Assembly: GCA_013696425.1 (NCBI GenBank)
Contig: JACCYP010000073.1
Location: 1-8,422 of the forward strand
Reading direction: 5' to 3'
DNA from: Thermoleophilaceae bacterium
GTDB taxonomy: Bacteria > Actinomycetota > Thermoleophilia > Solirubrobacterales > Thermoleophilaceae
Length of the DNA: 8,422 bases
Position numbers and translations under genes: made by a program. Shown one piece after another: positions 1 to 6,837 of this stretch. Each line of letters opens with the position of its first letter. Positions within the stretch are counted from its first letter, which is position 1. The notes below the pieces were generated by a model. That model ran no database searches. It was not told the origin of the DNA and saw nothing but the letters and a program-made list of their open reading frames with translations.

Positions 1-1132
1 CGCCGCCGCCCTGAACGCGAAAGCCGTCGCTCGTGGCCTCGATGTCGGCGCCGATCCCGCGCAGCCCCTCCACCACGCCATCGATCCGGTCGGACTCCTT
101 CAGCTTCAGCTCGGCTGCGCCCTGAACCACCGTCTCGCCCTCGGCGAAGCAGCCGAGCAGAGCGACCAGCGGGAGCTCGTCGATCGCGAGCGGCACCTCG
201 TCGGGGGTCACGGTCGTGCCCTCGAGCGGGCCGTGGGCCACGTCGAGCTCGCCGACGGGCTCGTGGTCGGCCTCGGTGCCGGGCTCCTCGAGGTCGCCGA
301 GGATCACCGCTCCCATCCGCGCCGCGATCCGGAAGAACCCGGCGCGGGTCCAGTTGAGGCCGACGCCCTCGATCACGATCCGCGAGTCCGCCACGATCAT
401 CGCCGCGGCGGCGTGGAAGGCGGCCGAGGAGGGGTCGCCGGGCACGCGGATCTCGTCGAGCTCCATCTCGTCCACCTGTTTCAGCGACAGTCGCAGGCCG
501 TCGCGCTCGAACGGGGTCTGTGAGCGCCGCAGGATCCGCTCGGTGTGATCGCGACTCATCGCGGGCTCGATCAACGTGGTCTGGCCCTCGGCGAGCATCC
601 CGGCGATCAGCACGCAGGTCTTCACCTGTGCGCTCGCGACAGGCAGCTCGTACTCGATGCCCCGAAGGTCGGCGCCGCGCACGATCATCGGCGGCAGCCG
701 GTCCTCCCGCGCCTCGATGGTCGCGCCCATGAGCCGAAGCGGCTCGGCGATGCGGTCGACCGGACGGCGGCGGATCGACTCGTCGCCGTCGAGGCGCCAC
801 GCGCCGCCGGGCTGACCGGCCAGCCAGCCGGGCAGCATCCGCAACAGCGTGCCGGCGTTGCCCACCCACAGCTCGCCGCCGGTGGTCTCGAGGGCCGTGT
901 GCAACCCGACCCCGCGGATCACGAGCTCCTCGCCCTGCTCGTCGATGGCGGCGCCCAGTGCGCGCACCGCCTCGAGCGTCGAGCGCGTGTCGTCTGAGTA
1001 GAGGTAGTTGGCGATCGTCACCGGCTCGTCCGACATCGCGCCGAAGAGGGCGGCACGATGGGAGATCGACTTGTCCGCCGGCGGGGTGACCGCGCCCTTC
1101 AGTGGGCCTGTGGGAGTGAACTTCCTGTTCAC
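1..1132 (-). CDS. aroA: 3-phosphoshikimate 1-carboxyvinyltransferase (EPSP synthase), C-terminus cut by window edge
   Basis: EPSP synthase joins shikimate-3-phosphate and PEP, the sixth step of the cytosolic shikimate pathway. The visible 377 codons (family about 430) show DKSISHR at 20-26 (the Lys/Ser/Arg that bind substrate), GNAGTLLR at 91-98 (the PEP/glyphosate loop, with the Gly normal for glyphosate-sensitive enzymes), RRRPVDRIAEPL from 121, SAQVK at 167-171, SRDHTER at 193-199, the catalytic Asp region DEVP at 311-314, and LKESDR at 344-349. About 50 C-terminal residues lie beyond position 1. The GTG start at 1132 overlaps the tyrA stop as GTGA and puts the N-terminus where the family begins (short lead-in to DKSISHR). 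No clear Shine-Dalgarno precedes it, so translational coupling to tyrA is likely. It is the last visible gene of the aromatic operon. Confidence 0.96.
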   Translation of the reverse strand, partial: MNRKFTPTGPLKGAVTPPADKSISHRAALFGAMSDEPVTIANYLYSDDTRSTLEAVRALGAAIDEQGEELVIRGVGLHTALETTGGELWVGNAGTLLRMLPGWLAGQPGGAWRLDGDESIRRRPVDRIAEPLRLMGATIEAREDRLPPMIVRGADLRGIEYELPVASAQVKTCVLIAGMLAEGQTTLIEPAMSRDHTERILRRSQTPFERDGLRLSLKQVDEMELDEIRVPGDPSSAAFHAAAAMIVADSRIVIEGVGLNWTRAGFFRIAARMGAVILGDLEEPGTEADHEPVGELDVAHGPLEGTTVTPDEVPLAIDELPLVALLGCFAEGETVVQGAAELKLKESDRIDGVVEGLRGIGADIEATSDGFRVQGGG

Positions 1133-2207
1133 GAGCGACCGGAGGCTACGGGGAAGCCGAGCTCGGCGATCAGCTCGCGACTGCGCTCGGCGTCCTCGTC
1201 TCCGGCCACCCACAGGTCGATCGAGCCCGTCTTCATGTCGGGAGCCGGTGCGAGGGCCATGTCCACGATATTCACGCGCGCGCGGCCGAGCGCGAGGGCC
1301 ACCTGGGCCAGCACGCCGGGTACGTTCGGCACCGTCACGTGCAGCTCGTGCACGGGCGCGCCCGCGGCGAGCTCGTCCTGGTGCAGGCGGCGGCGGTCCT
1401 CGCGCGCGGAGTCGTTCCAGCTCGCTATGGCCGCGAGGTCGCCTCCCGCGATCAGGTCGCGCGCCTCCTGCAGGCGCGCCAGCGCGGCATCGATCTCCGC
1501 CGTTATGGCCGGTGCGTTCGAGCGGTAGATGTCGGCCCAGATCGCGGAGTTCGCGCCGGCTACGCGGGTGGCGTCGCGGAAGCTCGGGCCGATCCGCGGC
1601 AATGCCTCTGCCTCCTCGCTGAGAGTGCGCCCGGCCTGCGCCACGAGCACGTTCGCAAGCACGTGCGGGAGATGGGAGACGGCCGCGAGCACGCGGTCGT
1701 GGGTCTCGGCGTCGATGGCCACAGGCTGGGCCCCGAGCGCCTGCACGAGCCTGAATGCGCGCTCGTACAGCACGCCCGCTGAGCGCTCGCCGGGCGTGAG
1801 GTACCAGGGCGCGCCCTCGAAGAGATCGCCCCGCGCGTGGCCGACCCCGGCGGTCTCGGTGCCCGCGATCGGGTGCCCGCCCACGAACCGCTCGTCGGCG
1901 CAGAGGCTCACGAGCTGGCGTTTGGTCGATCCGACGTCGGTCACCACGCAGTCCTCCCCAGCCGCGCCGAGCGCCTCGCCGCAGAGCTCGGGGAGCAGGC
2001 TCACGGGTACGCACACGAAACACGCCTCGGCACCGGCGAGTGCCTCGGCGACCGATCGAGCCGAGGAGTCGATCGCACCGCGCTCGCGCGCGGTGGCCAG
2101 GGCGTCCGGGTCGGTGTCGAACCCGGTCACCTCTGCGCCGTCCACGCGCTCGCGCGCGGCAAGGCCGATCGAGCCTCCGATCAGCCCGACGCCGAGGACC
2201 GCGATTC

Positions 2208-2211
<4 letters not shown>
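1129..2211 (-). CDS. tyrA: Prephenate (or arogenate) dehydrogenase with C-terminal ACT domain
   Basis: NAD(P)-dependent oxidative decarboxylation of prephenate (or arogenate) in tyrosine synthesis. The 360-residue protein starts with a Rossmann fold, GVGLIGGS at 7-14 giving GxGxxG. It then shows DVGSTK at 92-97, GGHPIAGTE at 111-119, HDRVLAAVSHLPH at 171-183 (the catalytic and substrate His region), FRDATR at 211-216 and IWADI at 224-228. An ACT domain from about 289 to 355 (LHVTVPNVPGVLAQ onward) suggests feedback control, probably by tyrosine or phenylalanine. The chosen start is TTG at 2211, which overlaps the aroF stop as TTGA and sits two codons before the first beta strand. The frame stays open upstream to 2793, but that stretch only shadows aroF. 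Whether prephenate or arogenate is preferred cannot be decided from motifs alone. Confidence 0.94.
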
Positions 2212-3290
<1,079 letters not shown>

Positions 3291-3301
3291 CTTCGATCGG
3301 A

Positions 3302-3307
3302 CCTTTC
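3302..3307 (-). promoter_or_regulatory. Ribosome binding site of aroF
   Basis: GAAAGG on the minus strand, 11 nt upstream of the aroF ATG at 3290. It favours that ATG over the one three codons later. The bases just after it (GTCCG) could pair with the CGGAC inside the 3369-3378 stem arm, a possible but short (5 bp) link between the leader fold and aroF translation. Confidence 0.5.
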
Positions 3308-3343
3308 AAATTCCCTGGTAAATCCTATTGACGAGGTTGAGGT

Positions 3344-3360
3344 CGGCCCGTGAAGGGCCG
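3344..3360 (-). terminator. GC-rich hairpin between leader peptide and aroF (candidate attenuator terminator)
   Basis: A perfect 6-bp all-GC stem, CGGCCC/GGGCCG, with a 5-nt loop, about 54 nt before the aroF ATG. It would be the terminator of a classical attenuator, but the bases after it (ACCTCAACC) form no U-tract. Termination would therefore have to be non-canonical, or the hairpin only takes part in alternative folding. Its 3' arm, extended to 3344-3352, can instead pair perfectly over 9 bp with 3414-3422 next to the leader stop codon. Confidence 0.4.
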
Positions 3361-3368
3361 GTGAAGTC

Positions 3369-3428
3369 GGCGTCCGGCGGGGACGGAATTCCGGTTCGCG
3401 GCTACTGCTCGGCCACGGGCCGGACGCC
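3369..3428 (-). promoter_or_regulatory. Long stem starting at the leader stop codon (attenuator stem)
   Basis: Minus-strand arms GGCGTCCGGC (3428-3419) and GCCGGACGCC (3378-3369) are perfectly complementary over 10 bp, with a 40-nt loop. The 5' arm begins with the last G of the leader-peptide TAG. A ribosome resting on that stop would therefore cover the arm, whereas a ribosome stalled on the preceding aromatic codons would leave it free. Part of the same arm (3414-3422) can alternatively form a 9-bp pairing with 3344-3352, so two exclusive folds exist. Confidence 0.6.
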
Positions 3429-3517
3429 TAGATAAATCGCCAGGTGAAATAGACGGCACGCGAAGCCACGCCGGTGGGCGCGGTCGGAAGTGCATGCGTG
3501 CCGTGGTCCATCGCCAT
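3428..3517 (-). CDS. Aromatic-rich leader peptide of the aroF-tyrA-aroA segment
   Basis: A 29-codon ORF starting 5 nt after the hisC stop (ATG at 3517, or ATG at 3511 two codons later) and ending in TAG 137 nt before aroF. Its last residues are VYFTWRFI: Tyr TAT, Phe TTC, Trp TGG and Phe TTT fall in seven codons just before the stop. Every product of the aromatic pathway is represented, as expected for a peptide whose translation senses Phe/Tyr/Trp-tRNA charging. The stop codon abuts a 10-bp stem. Start support is only fair: AGAAAAG lies 6 nt before the second ATG, and re-initiation after hisC is possible. A GTG at 3469 would give a 14-residue version. The codons are less G/C-biased at third positions than in neighbouring genes, fitting a regulatory peptide rather than a selected protein. 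I do not know a described family with this exact peptide. Confidence 0.7.
   Translation of the reverse strand: MAMDHGTHALPTAPTGVASRAVYFTWRFI
3453..3504 (-). promoter_or_regulatory. 9-bp stem inside the leader ORF, ending just before its Tyr codon
   Basis: Minus-strand arms ACGGCACGC (3504-3496) and GCGTGCCGT (3461-3453) match perfectly over 9 bp around a 34-nt loop, which itself can form a small GCGCC/GGCGT hairpin. The 3' arm ends one base before the TAT codon of the leader. It could act as the pause or protector stem that keeps RNA polymerase and ribosome in step, a role known in amino acid attenuators. That role is inferred. Confidence 0.45.
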
Positions 3518-3522
3518 CTTTT

Positions 3523-4605
3523 CTAGCACGTCGCGAGCGCCTGGTCGAGCGCTTCGAGGAATCGTGCGTTCTCGTGCTCGGTGCCGTAGGTCACTCTCAG
3601 GTTGCCCTCCTGGCCAAGGTGCTTGCCCGCGCGCACGATCACGCCCTGCTCCGCGAGCGAGCGCACGATGGCGTCCTCGTCACGGTCGCCGAGGTCGATC
3701 CAGGAGAAGTTCGCCTGCGACTGCGAATAGGTGAGTCCGCGCGCATCGAGGCCCTCTTCGATCGCCAGCCGGGCGGCGATCGTGCGCTCCACGCGGGTCT
3801 CGACCTCATCCTGGTGGGCGAGCGCCTCGGTGGCCGCGATCTCGGCGAGCATGTTCACGCTGAAGGGCTGGCGCACGCGGTCGACGCCGGCTCGGAACTG
3901 CGGCGAGCCGAGCGCGTAGCCGGCGCGCAGGCCGCAGAGGCCGTAGACCTTCGAGAACGTGCGGAGCACCACCACGTTCGGGTGGCGGCGCACCAGCTCG
4001 ACCGATTCGGCCTGGTCCTGGGTGAGGTTGAACTCGACGTAGGCCTCGTCGAGGATGAGCAGCACCGACGGGGGCAGGTCCGCGGCGAATGCTGCGATGT
4101 CGTCGATCGGGCGGGCGGTGGCCGTCGGATTGTTGGGGTTGCACACGAGCACGATCCGGGTGGCCGCCGTCACCTCGCGGCGCATCGCCTCGAGGTCGTG
4201 GAAGCCGCCGGAGTCGAGCGGCACGGTCACCCCACGGGCGCCCGTCATCCCCGACAGGTGCGGGTACATCGAGAACGAGGGCCACGCGTACACGATCTCC
4301 GCGCCCGGCTCGAGCATCGCCTGGGCGGCGGCGAGCAGGATCTCGCACGACCCGTTGCCCACGGCGATCGCCTCCGGCGCCATGTCGTAGCGCTTCGCGA
4401 GCGCCGTGCGCAGGCGCGTGTTGGTGGGGTCCGGGTAGCGGTTCAGGTTCTCGAGCGCGCCCGCGATCGCGGCCTTCACGTCCGGGTGCGGGGCCCACGG
4501 CGTCTCGTTGGAGGCGAGCTTCACGAGCTCGCCGCCGAACTCGTAGGTCGCGGCCTTCGGGTAGGGCGGAATCGCGTCGAGGCGGTCTGTGAACTCGATA
4601 CTCAT
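3523..4605 (-). CDS. hisC: HisC-type PLP aminotransferase, probably aromatic (Phe/Tyr) aminotransferase by context
   Basis: A fold-type I aminotransferase of the histidinol-phosphate aminotransferase family, 360 residues, full length. NPNNPT is at 156-161, LDEAYVEF at 185-192 with the PLP-ring Asp at 186, and the Schiff-base Lys is K219 in TFSKVYGLCGLRAGYA. The substrate-carboxylate Arg is R337 in LRVTYGT. The family makes histidinol phosphate, but close relatives transaminate phenylpyruvate or 4-hydroxyphenylpyruvate. Here it sits between chorismate mutase and DAHP synthase with no his gene nearby, so the last step of Phe/Tyr synthesis is the likelier job, possibly together with a histidine role. 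The ATG at 4605 directly follows the aroH TAG (TAGATG, no gap) and lacks an obvious Shine-Dalgarno, so translation is probably coupled. Confidence 0.9.
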   Translation of the reverse strand: MSIEFTDRLDAIPPYPKAATYEFGGELVKLASNETPWAPHPDVKAAIAGALENLNRYPDPTNTRLRTALAKRYDMAPEAIAVGNGSCEILLAAAQAMLEPGAEIVYAWPSFSMYPHLSGMTGARGVTVPLDSGGFHDLEAMRREVTAATRIVLVCNPNNPTATARPIDDIAAFAADLPPSVLLILDEAYVEFNLTQDQAESVELVRRHPNVVVLRTFSKVYGLCGLRAGYALGSPQFRAGVDRVRQPFSVNMLAEIAATEALAHQDEVETRVERTIAARLAIEEGLDARGLTYSQSQANFSWIDLGDRDEDAIVRSLAEQGVIVRAGKHLGQEGNLRVTYGTEHENARFLEALDQALATC

Positions 4606-4971
4606 CTACTGCGCGTGCTCGAGGTCGGCGCGCAGCTTCACGGCCTCATGGAGGTAGACGTGCTGTCCGGGCTTGGGCAGGTAGCAATGCAGCAGCAGGC
4701 GGATGACCTTCGGGAGCGCGTCCGGCACCGCGATCTCGCGCGCACACAGCAGCGGCACCGACGTGAGGCCGAGGCGGCGCGCCGCGACCGCCGGAAAGTC
4801 GGCGTCGAGGTCGGGGCTGCAGGTGAAGATGCACGAGACCATGTCCTCGGGCGCGAGGTCGTTGCGGCTCATGACCTCCCGCACCAGCTCCTCGGTGGCG
4901 TCGAGGATCGCGTCCTTCTCGTTGTGCTCGACCGTGGTCGCGCCTCGGAGTGCCTGGAGTCGCTCGCTCAT
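4606..4971 (-). CDS. aroH: Monofunctional chorismate mutase, AroH type
   Basis: Converts chorismate to prephenate, the committed step to Phe and Tyr. The 121-residue length and layout match the trimeric Bacillus subtilis AroH (127 residues), not the all-helical AroQ class. Active-site residues are visible: R9 in LRGATTVE, F58 in DADFP, C76 and E79 in CAREIAV, R91 in KVIRLLL, Y106 in HVYLHEAV and R114 in LRADL. The ATG at 4971 overlaps the upstream pseudouridine synthase stop as ATGA; AGGA lies about 10 nt before it. There is no regulatory domain, so control must come from transcription or from its partners AroF and TyrA. Confidence 0.96.
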   Translation of the reverse strand: MSERLQALRGATTVEHNEKDAILDATEELVREVMSRNDLAPEDMVSCIFTCSPDLDADFPAVAARRLGLTSVPLLCAREIAVPDALPKVIRLLLHCYLPKPGQHVYLHEAVKLRADLEHAQ

Positions 4972-5660
4972 GGGGAGCTGATCCTACGAAGCCGCTCCAC
5001 CTCGGCGGCGCTCAGGCGGCGCACGCCGCCCAGGCCGAGACCCTCGAGCCGCAGCGGGCCGAAGGAGATGCGGCGCAGAGAGCTGACGCGGTGGCCGGTG
5101 GCCTCGACCATCCGCCGCACCTGGCGCTTGCGGCCCTCGCGTAGCTGGATCTCGATGGTGCCCGGCTTCACCATGCGCGCCTTCGCCGGCGCCGTGAGGC
5201 CGTCCTCGAGCTCCATCCCCTCCCGCATGCGTCGCAGCTGGCGCTCGGAGATCTCCGGCGGCGTCACCTCGACCCGGTAGACCTTCGGCACCTCGTAGCG
5301 CGGGTGGGTGAGCGCGTTGGCGAGCTCACCGTCGTTGGTGAGCAGGATGAGGCCGGTGGTATCGGCGTCGAGCCGACCCACCGGATAGAGCCGCCTGCTC
5401 GTCTGCACCATGTCGACCACCACCGGCCGGCCGTGGGTGTCCTTCGCGGTGGAGACGACCCCCGCCGGCTTGTTCACCATCCACACCTCGCGGGCCTCGG
5501 CCTCCACGAGCTCGCCATCCACGCGCACGCCGGAGTCGACGTCACGGGCCGGGTCGGTCACCACCTCGCCTCCCACGCTCACCCGCCCGGCGGCCACGAG
5601 CTTCTCGGCCGCGCGGCGCGAGGCCACCCCCGCGTGCGCGAGGTACTTGGCGAGGCGCAT
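4968..5660 (-). CDS. rluB: RsuA/RluB-family 16S/23S rRNA pseudouridine synthase
   Basis: Isomerises a specific uridine in rRNA to pseudouridine. The 230-residue protein has an N-terminal S4 RNA-binding domain (about 1-45: MRLAKYLAHAGVASRRAAE, then AGRVSVGG). The catalytic domain carries GRLDADTTGLILLTNDG with the nucleophilic Asp at 98, and the C-terminal QLREGRKRQVRRM region from about 170 is typical of the family. The assignment to RluB rather than RsuA or RluE is by general resemblance and actinobacterial naming, not by a decisive residue. The ATG at 5660 follows the upstream stop by 4 nt without a strong Shine-Dalgarno. It is a common neighbour of aroH/hisC-type genes in Gram-positive genomes and has no metabolic link to the aromatic pathway. 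Confidence 0.92.
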   Translation of the reverse strand: MRLAKYLAHAGVASRRAAEKLVAAGRVSVGGEVVTDPARDVDSGVRVDGELVEAEAREVWMVNKPAGVVSTAKDTHGRPVVVDMVQTSRRLYPVGRLDADTTGLILLTNDGELANALTHPRYEVPKVYRVEVTPPEISERQLRRMREGMELEDGLTAPAKARMVKPGTIEIQLREGRKRQVRRMVEATGHRVSSLRRISFGPLRLEGLGLGGVRRLSAAEVERLRRISSP

Positions 5661-5664
5661 CCGA

Positions 5665-6093
5665 TCAGTGCTGGCGGTGGCGCTGTTTAGCGCGCTCGCG
5701 CTCCTTGCGACGCTGGGCCTCGCGCTTCTTCGGCGAGACCGGCGGCGCGCCCTTCAGCTTCTCGGGCGGCGTGTCCGAGCGGGAGACCTTGCGGCGCTTG
5801 CGGGCACGCTCGGGGTGGAGCTCCTCCTCGTCGTGGCGCGCCCCGCGGATGATCACGAACATCGTGATCCCCACCAGCGCGAGACCTATGCCGATCAGGG
5901 CGTACACGAGGCTCGCCGGGATGCCCTCGTCCTCGGGCTCGGTCTGGCGGCCGCGGGGAGGCTCGGTCTCGGCCGGCGCCGGGGGGGGCTCCTGGGGGGC
6001 GACGGGACCGAACGGGTTCCCGCCCTGGGCCAGCGCGCCCCCGGGCGCCGCGAGGGCGCTCACCGCGAGCAGGAGGGCGATCGCGCGGGTCAC
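5665..6093 (-). CDS. Small membrane protein: signal peptide, Pro-rich linker, one TM segment, basic tail
   Basis: Not recognised as a named family. The 142 residues read as a signal peptide (1-22, ending ALA before Q), a Gly/Pro/Glu-rich outer segment (about 24-58), a hydrophobic helix (about 60-82, SLVYALIGIGLALVGITMFV) followed by R83, and a very basic Lys/Arg/Gln-rich tail (about 96-142). This implies an outside N-terminal segment and a cytoplasmic cationic tail, which could contact nucleic acid, ribosome or acidic lipid; that is a guess. The GTG at 6093 overlaps the upstream stop as GTGA. An 8-C and a 6-C run encode the Pro-rich part and are possible slippage sites. Being directly upstream of the pseudouridine synthase suggests co-transcription. 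Confidence 0.72.
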   Translation of the reverse strand: MTRAIALLLAVSALAAPGGALAQGGNPFGPVAPQEPPPAPAETEPPRGRQTEPEDEGIPASLVYALIGIGLALVGITMFVIIRGARHDEEELHPERARKRRKVSRSDTPPEKLKGAPPVSPKKREAQRRKERERAKQRHRQH

Positions 6094-6818
6094 TTGATCC
6101 GGCAGGTGAAGGAGGGGCTGCGGCGTGCGCTCGAGACGGTCACGCCGGGACCGTACCCGTCGCGCGTGTCGCGCAGCCAGTGGGGCAGCCGCTCACGGCG
6201 GATGCGTGCGTAGAGCCGCGCCTGGCGCGGGGTGTGGGCCCCCTGGCGCACGCCCTGGGCCGTGGTGCGGCGCAGGGCGGCCAGCAGGACGCTGCCGGCC
6301 CGCGCCTCGGTGCGCCCGCCGCGCCTCGCGATGGCAAGCGGCGAGAGGCCCTTTCGCAGCAACCGGCTCCACTCGGCCTTCCCCGCCACCCCGAACGCGC
6401 GGGCCGCGCTGTCGGGCACCGACCAGTGGTGGAAGTTGTGGAAGAACATGTGCTGGGCGAGGTGGCCCTGGGTGAGCGTGCGCTCGGCGCGCGCGACCAG
6501 CACGCGGTAAGTGGCCGGGGAGACGCTGCCCCTGCGCGGCGCCACCAGCCGCTCGGCGAGGGTGCCCACCGGGATGCCGCGCCTGCGCGCGAGCTGCGCG
6601 AGCGTGCGCGTGTCGTCGGCCAGCCAGGTGTCGAGGTCGCCGCGGTCGCTTGCGAAGACCTCCATGAAACGGCTCTCCTCGTAGGGGAGCCAGCGCTCCA
6701 TCACCCACGCCTCTGCGGGCAGCCAGTCATCCGGCGCGCCGGGAGGGGCCGCGGGGTCGGCGGCGTGGGCCGCGGGCGCCGCGGCGAGCAGCATCAGAAG
6801 CAGGGTGATCCGGCGCAT
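6090..6818 (-). CDS. Exported protein of unknown function with a histidine cluster
   Basis: Not recognised. With the ATG at 6818 the product has 242 residues: a signal peptide (MRR, hydrophobic core 4-17, AHA then AD as a likely cleavage site after 19), an aromatic/acidic stretch (31-70), helix-turn-helix-like Leu/Arg-rich segments (about 71-95), a histidine cluster HLAQHMFFHNFHHW at 119-132 with His at 119, 123, 127, 130 and 131, and an Arg-rich C-terminal half with one Cys (239). The spaced histidines could bind a metal or haem, which is inference. An ATG at 6827 or an open frame to 6860 are other starts; 6818 is preferred because it gives a clean signal peptide, has AGGATGG upstream, and avoids overlap with the divergent rlmN. 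It appears to be the first gene of the long minus-strand operon. Confidence 0.68.
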   Translation of the reverse strand: MRRITLLLMLLAAAPAAHAADPAAPPGAPDDWLPAEAWVMERWLPYEESRFMEVFASDRGDLDTWLADDTRTLAQLARRRGIPVGTLAERLVAPRRGSVSPATYRVLVARAERTLTQGHLAQHMFFHNFHHWSVPDSAARAFGVAGKAEWSRLLRKGLSPLAIARRGGRTEARAGSVLLAALRRTTAQGVRQGAHTPRQARLYARIRRERLPHWLRDTRDGYGPGVTVSSARRSPSFTCRIK

Positions 6819-6837
6819 CGGTGCCATCCTGAACAAC

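Noticed and set aside
3322..3327. TAGGAT, a -10-like hexamer on the minus strand upstream of aroF
   Set aside because: There is no -35-like element at 16-18 nt upstream (the bases there are CGGGCC), and a promoter here would bypass the leader. One hexamer is weak evidence.
3384..3393. CGGAATTCCG perfect palindrome in the loop of the leader stem
   Set aside because: It has no loop and so cannot form a hairpin. As a 10-bp protein site it has no supporting second copy in the window.
3500..3508. Histidine codons in the N-terminal part of the leader ORF (His5 and His8), suggesting a his-type attenuator for hisC
   Set aside because: There are only two scattered His codons, far from the stem at the stop, and hisC lies upstream of the leader, not downstream.
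3490..5280. 596-codon open frame on the plus strand across hisC, aroH and rluB
   Set aside because: It is antisense to three genes with clear motifs. Its product is low-complexity Arg/Val/His-rich with no domain, typical of shadow frames in high-GC DNA.
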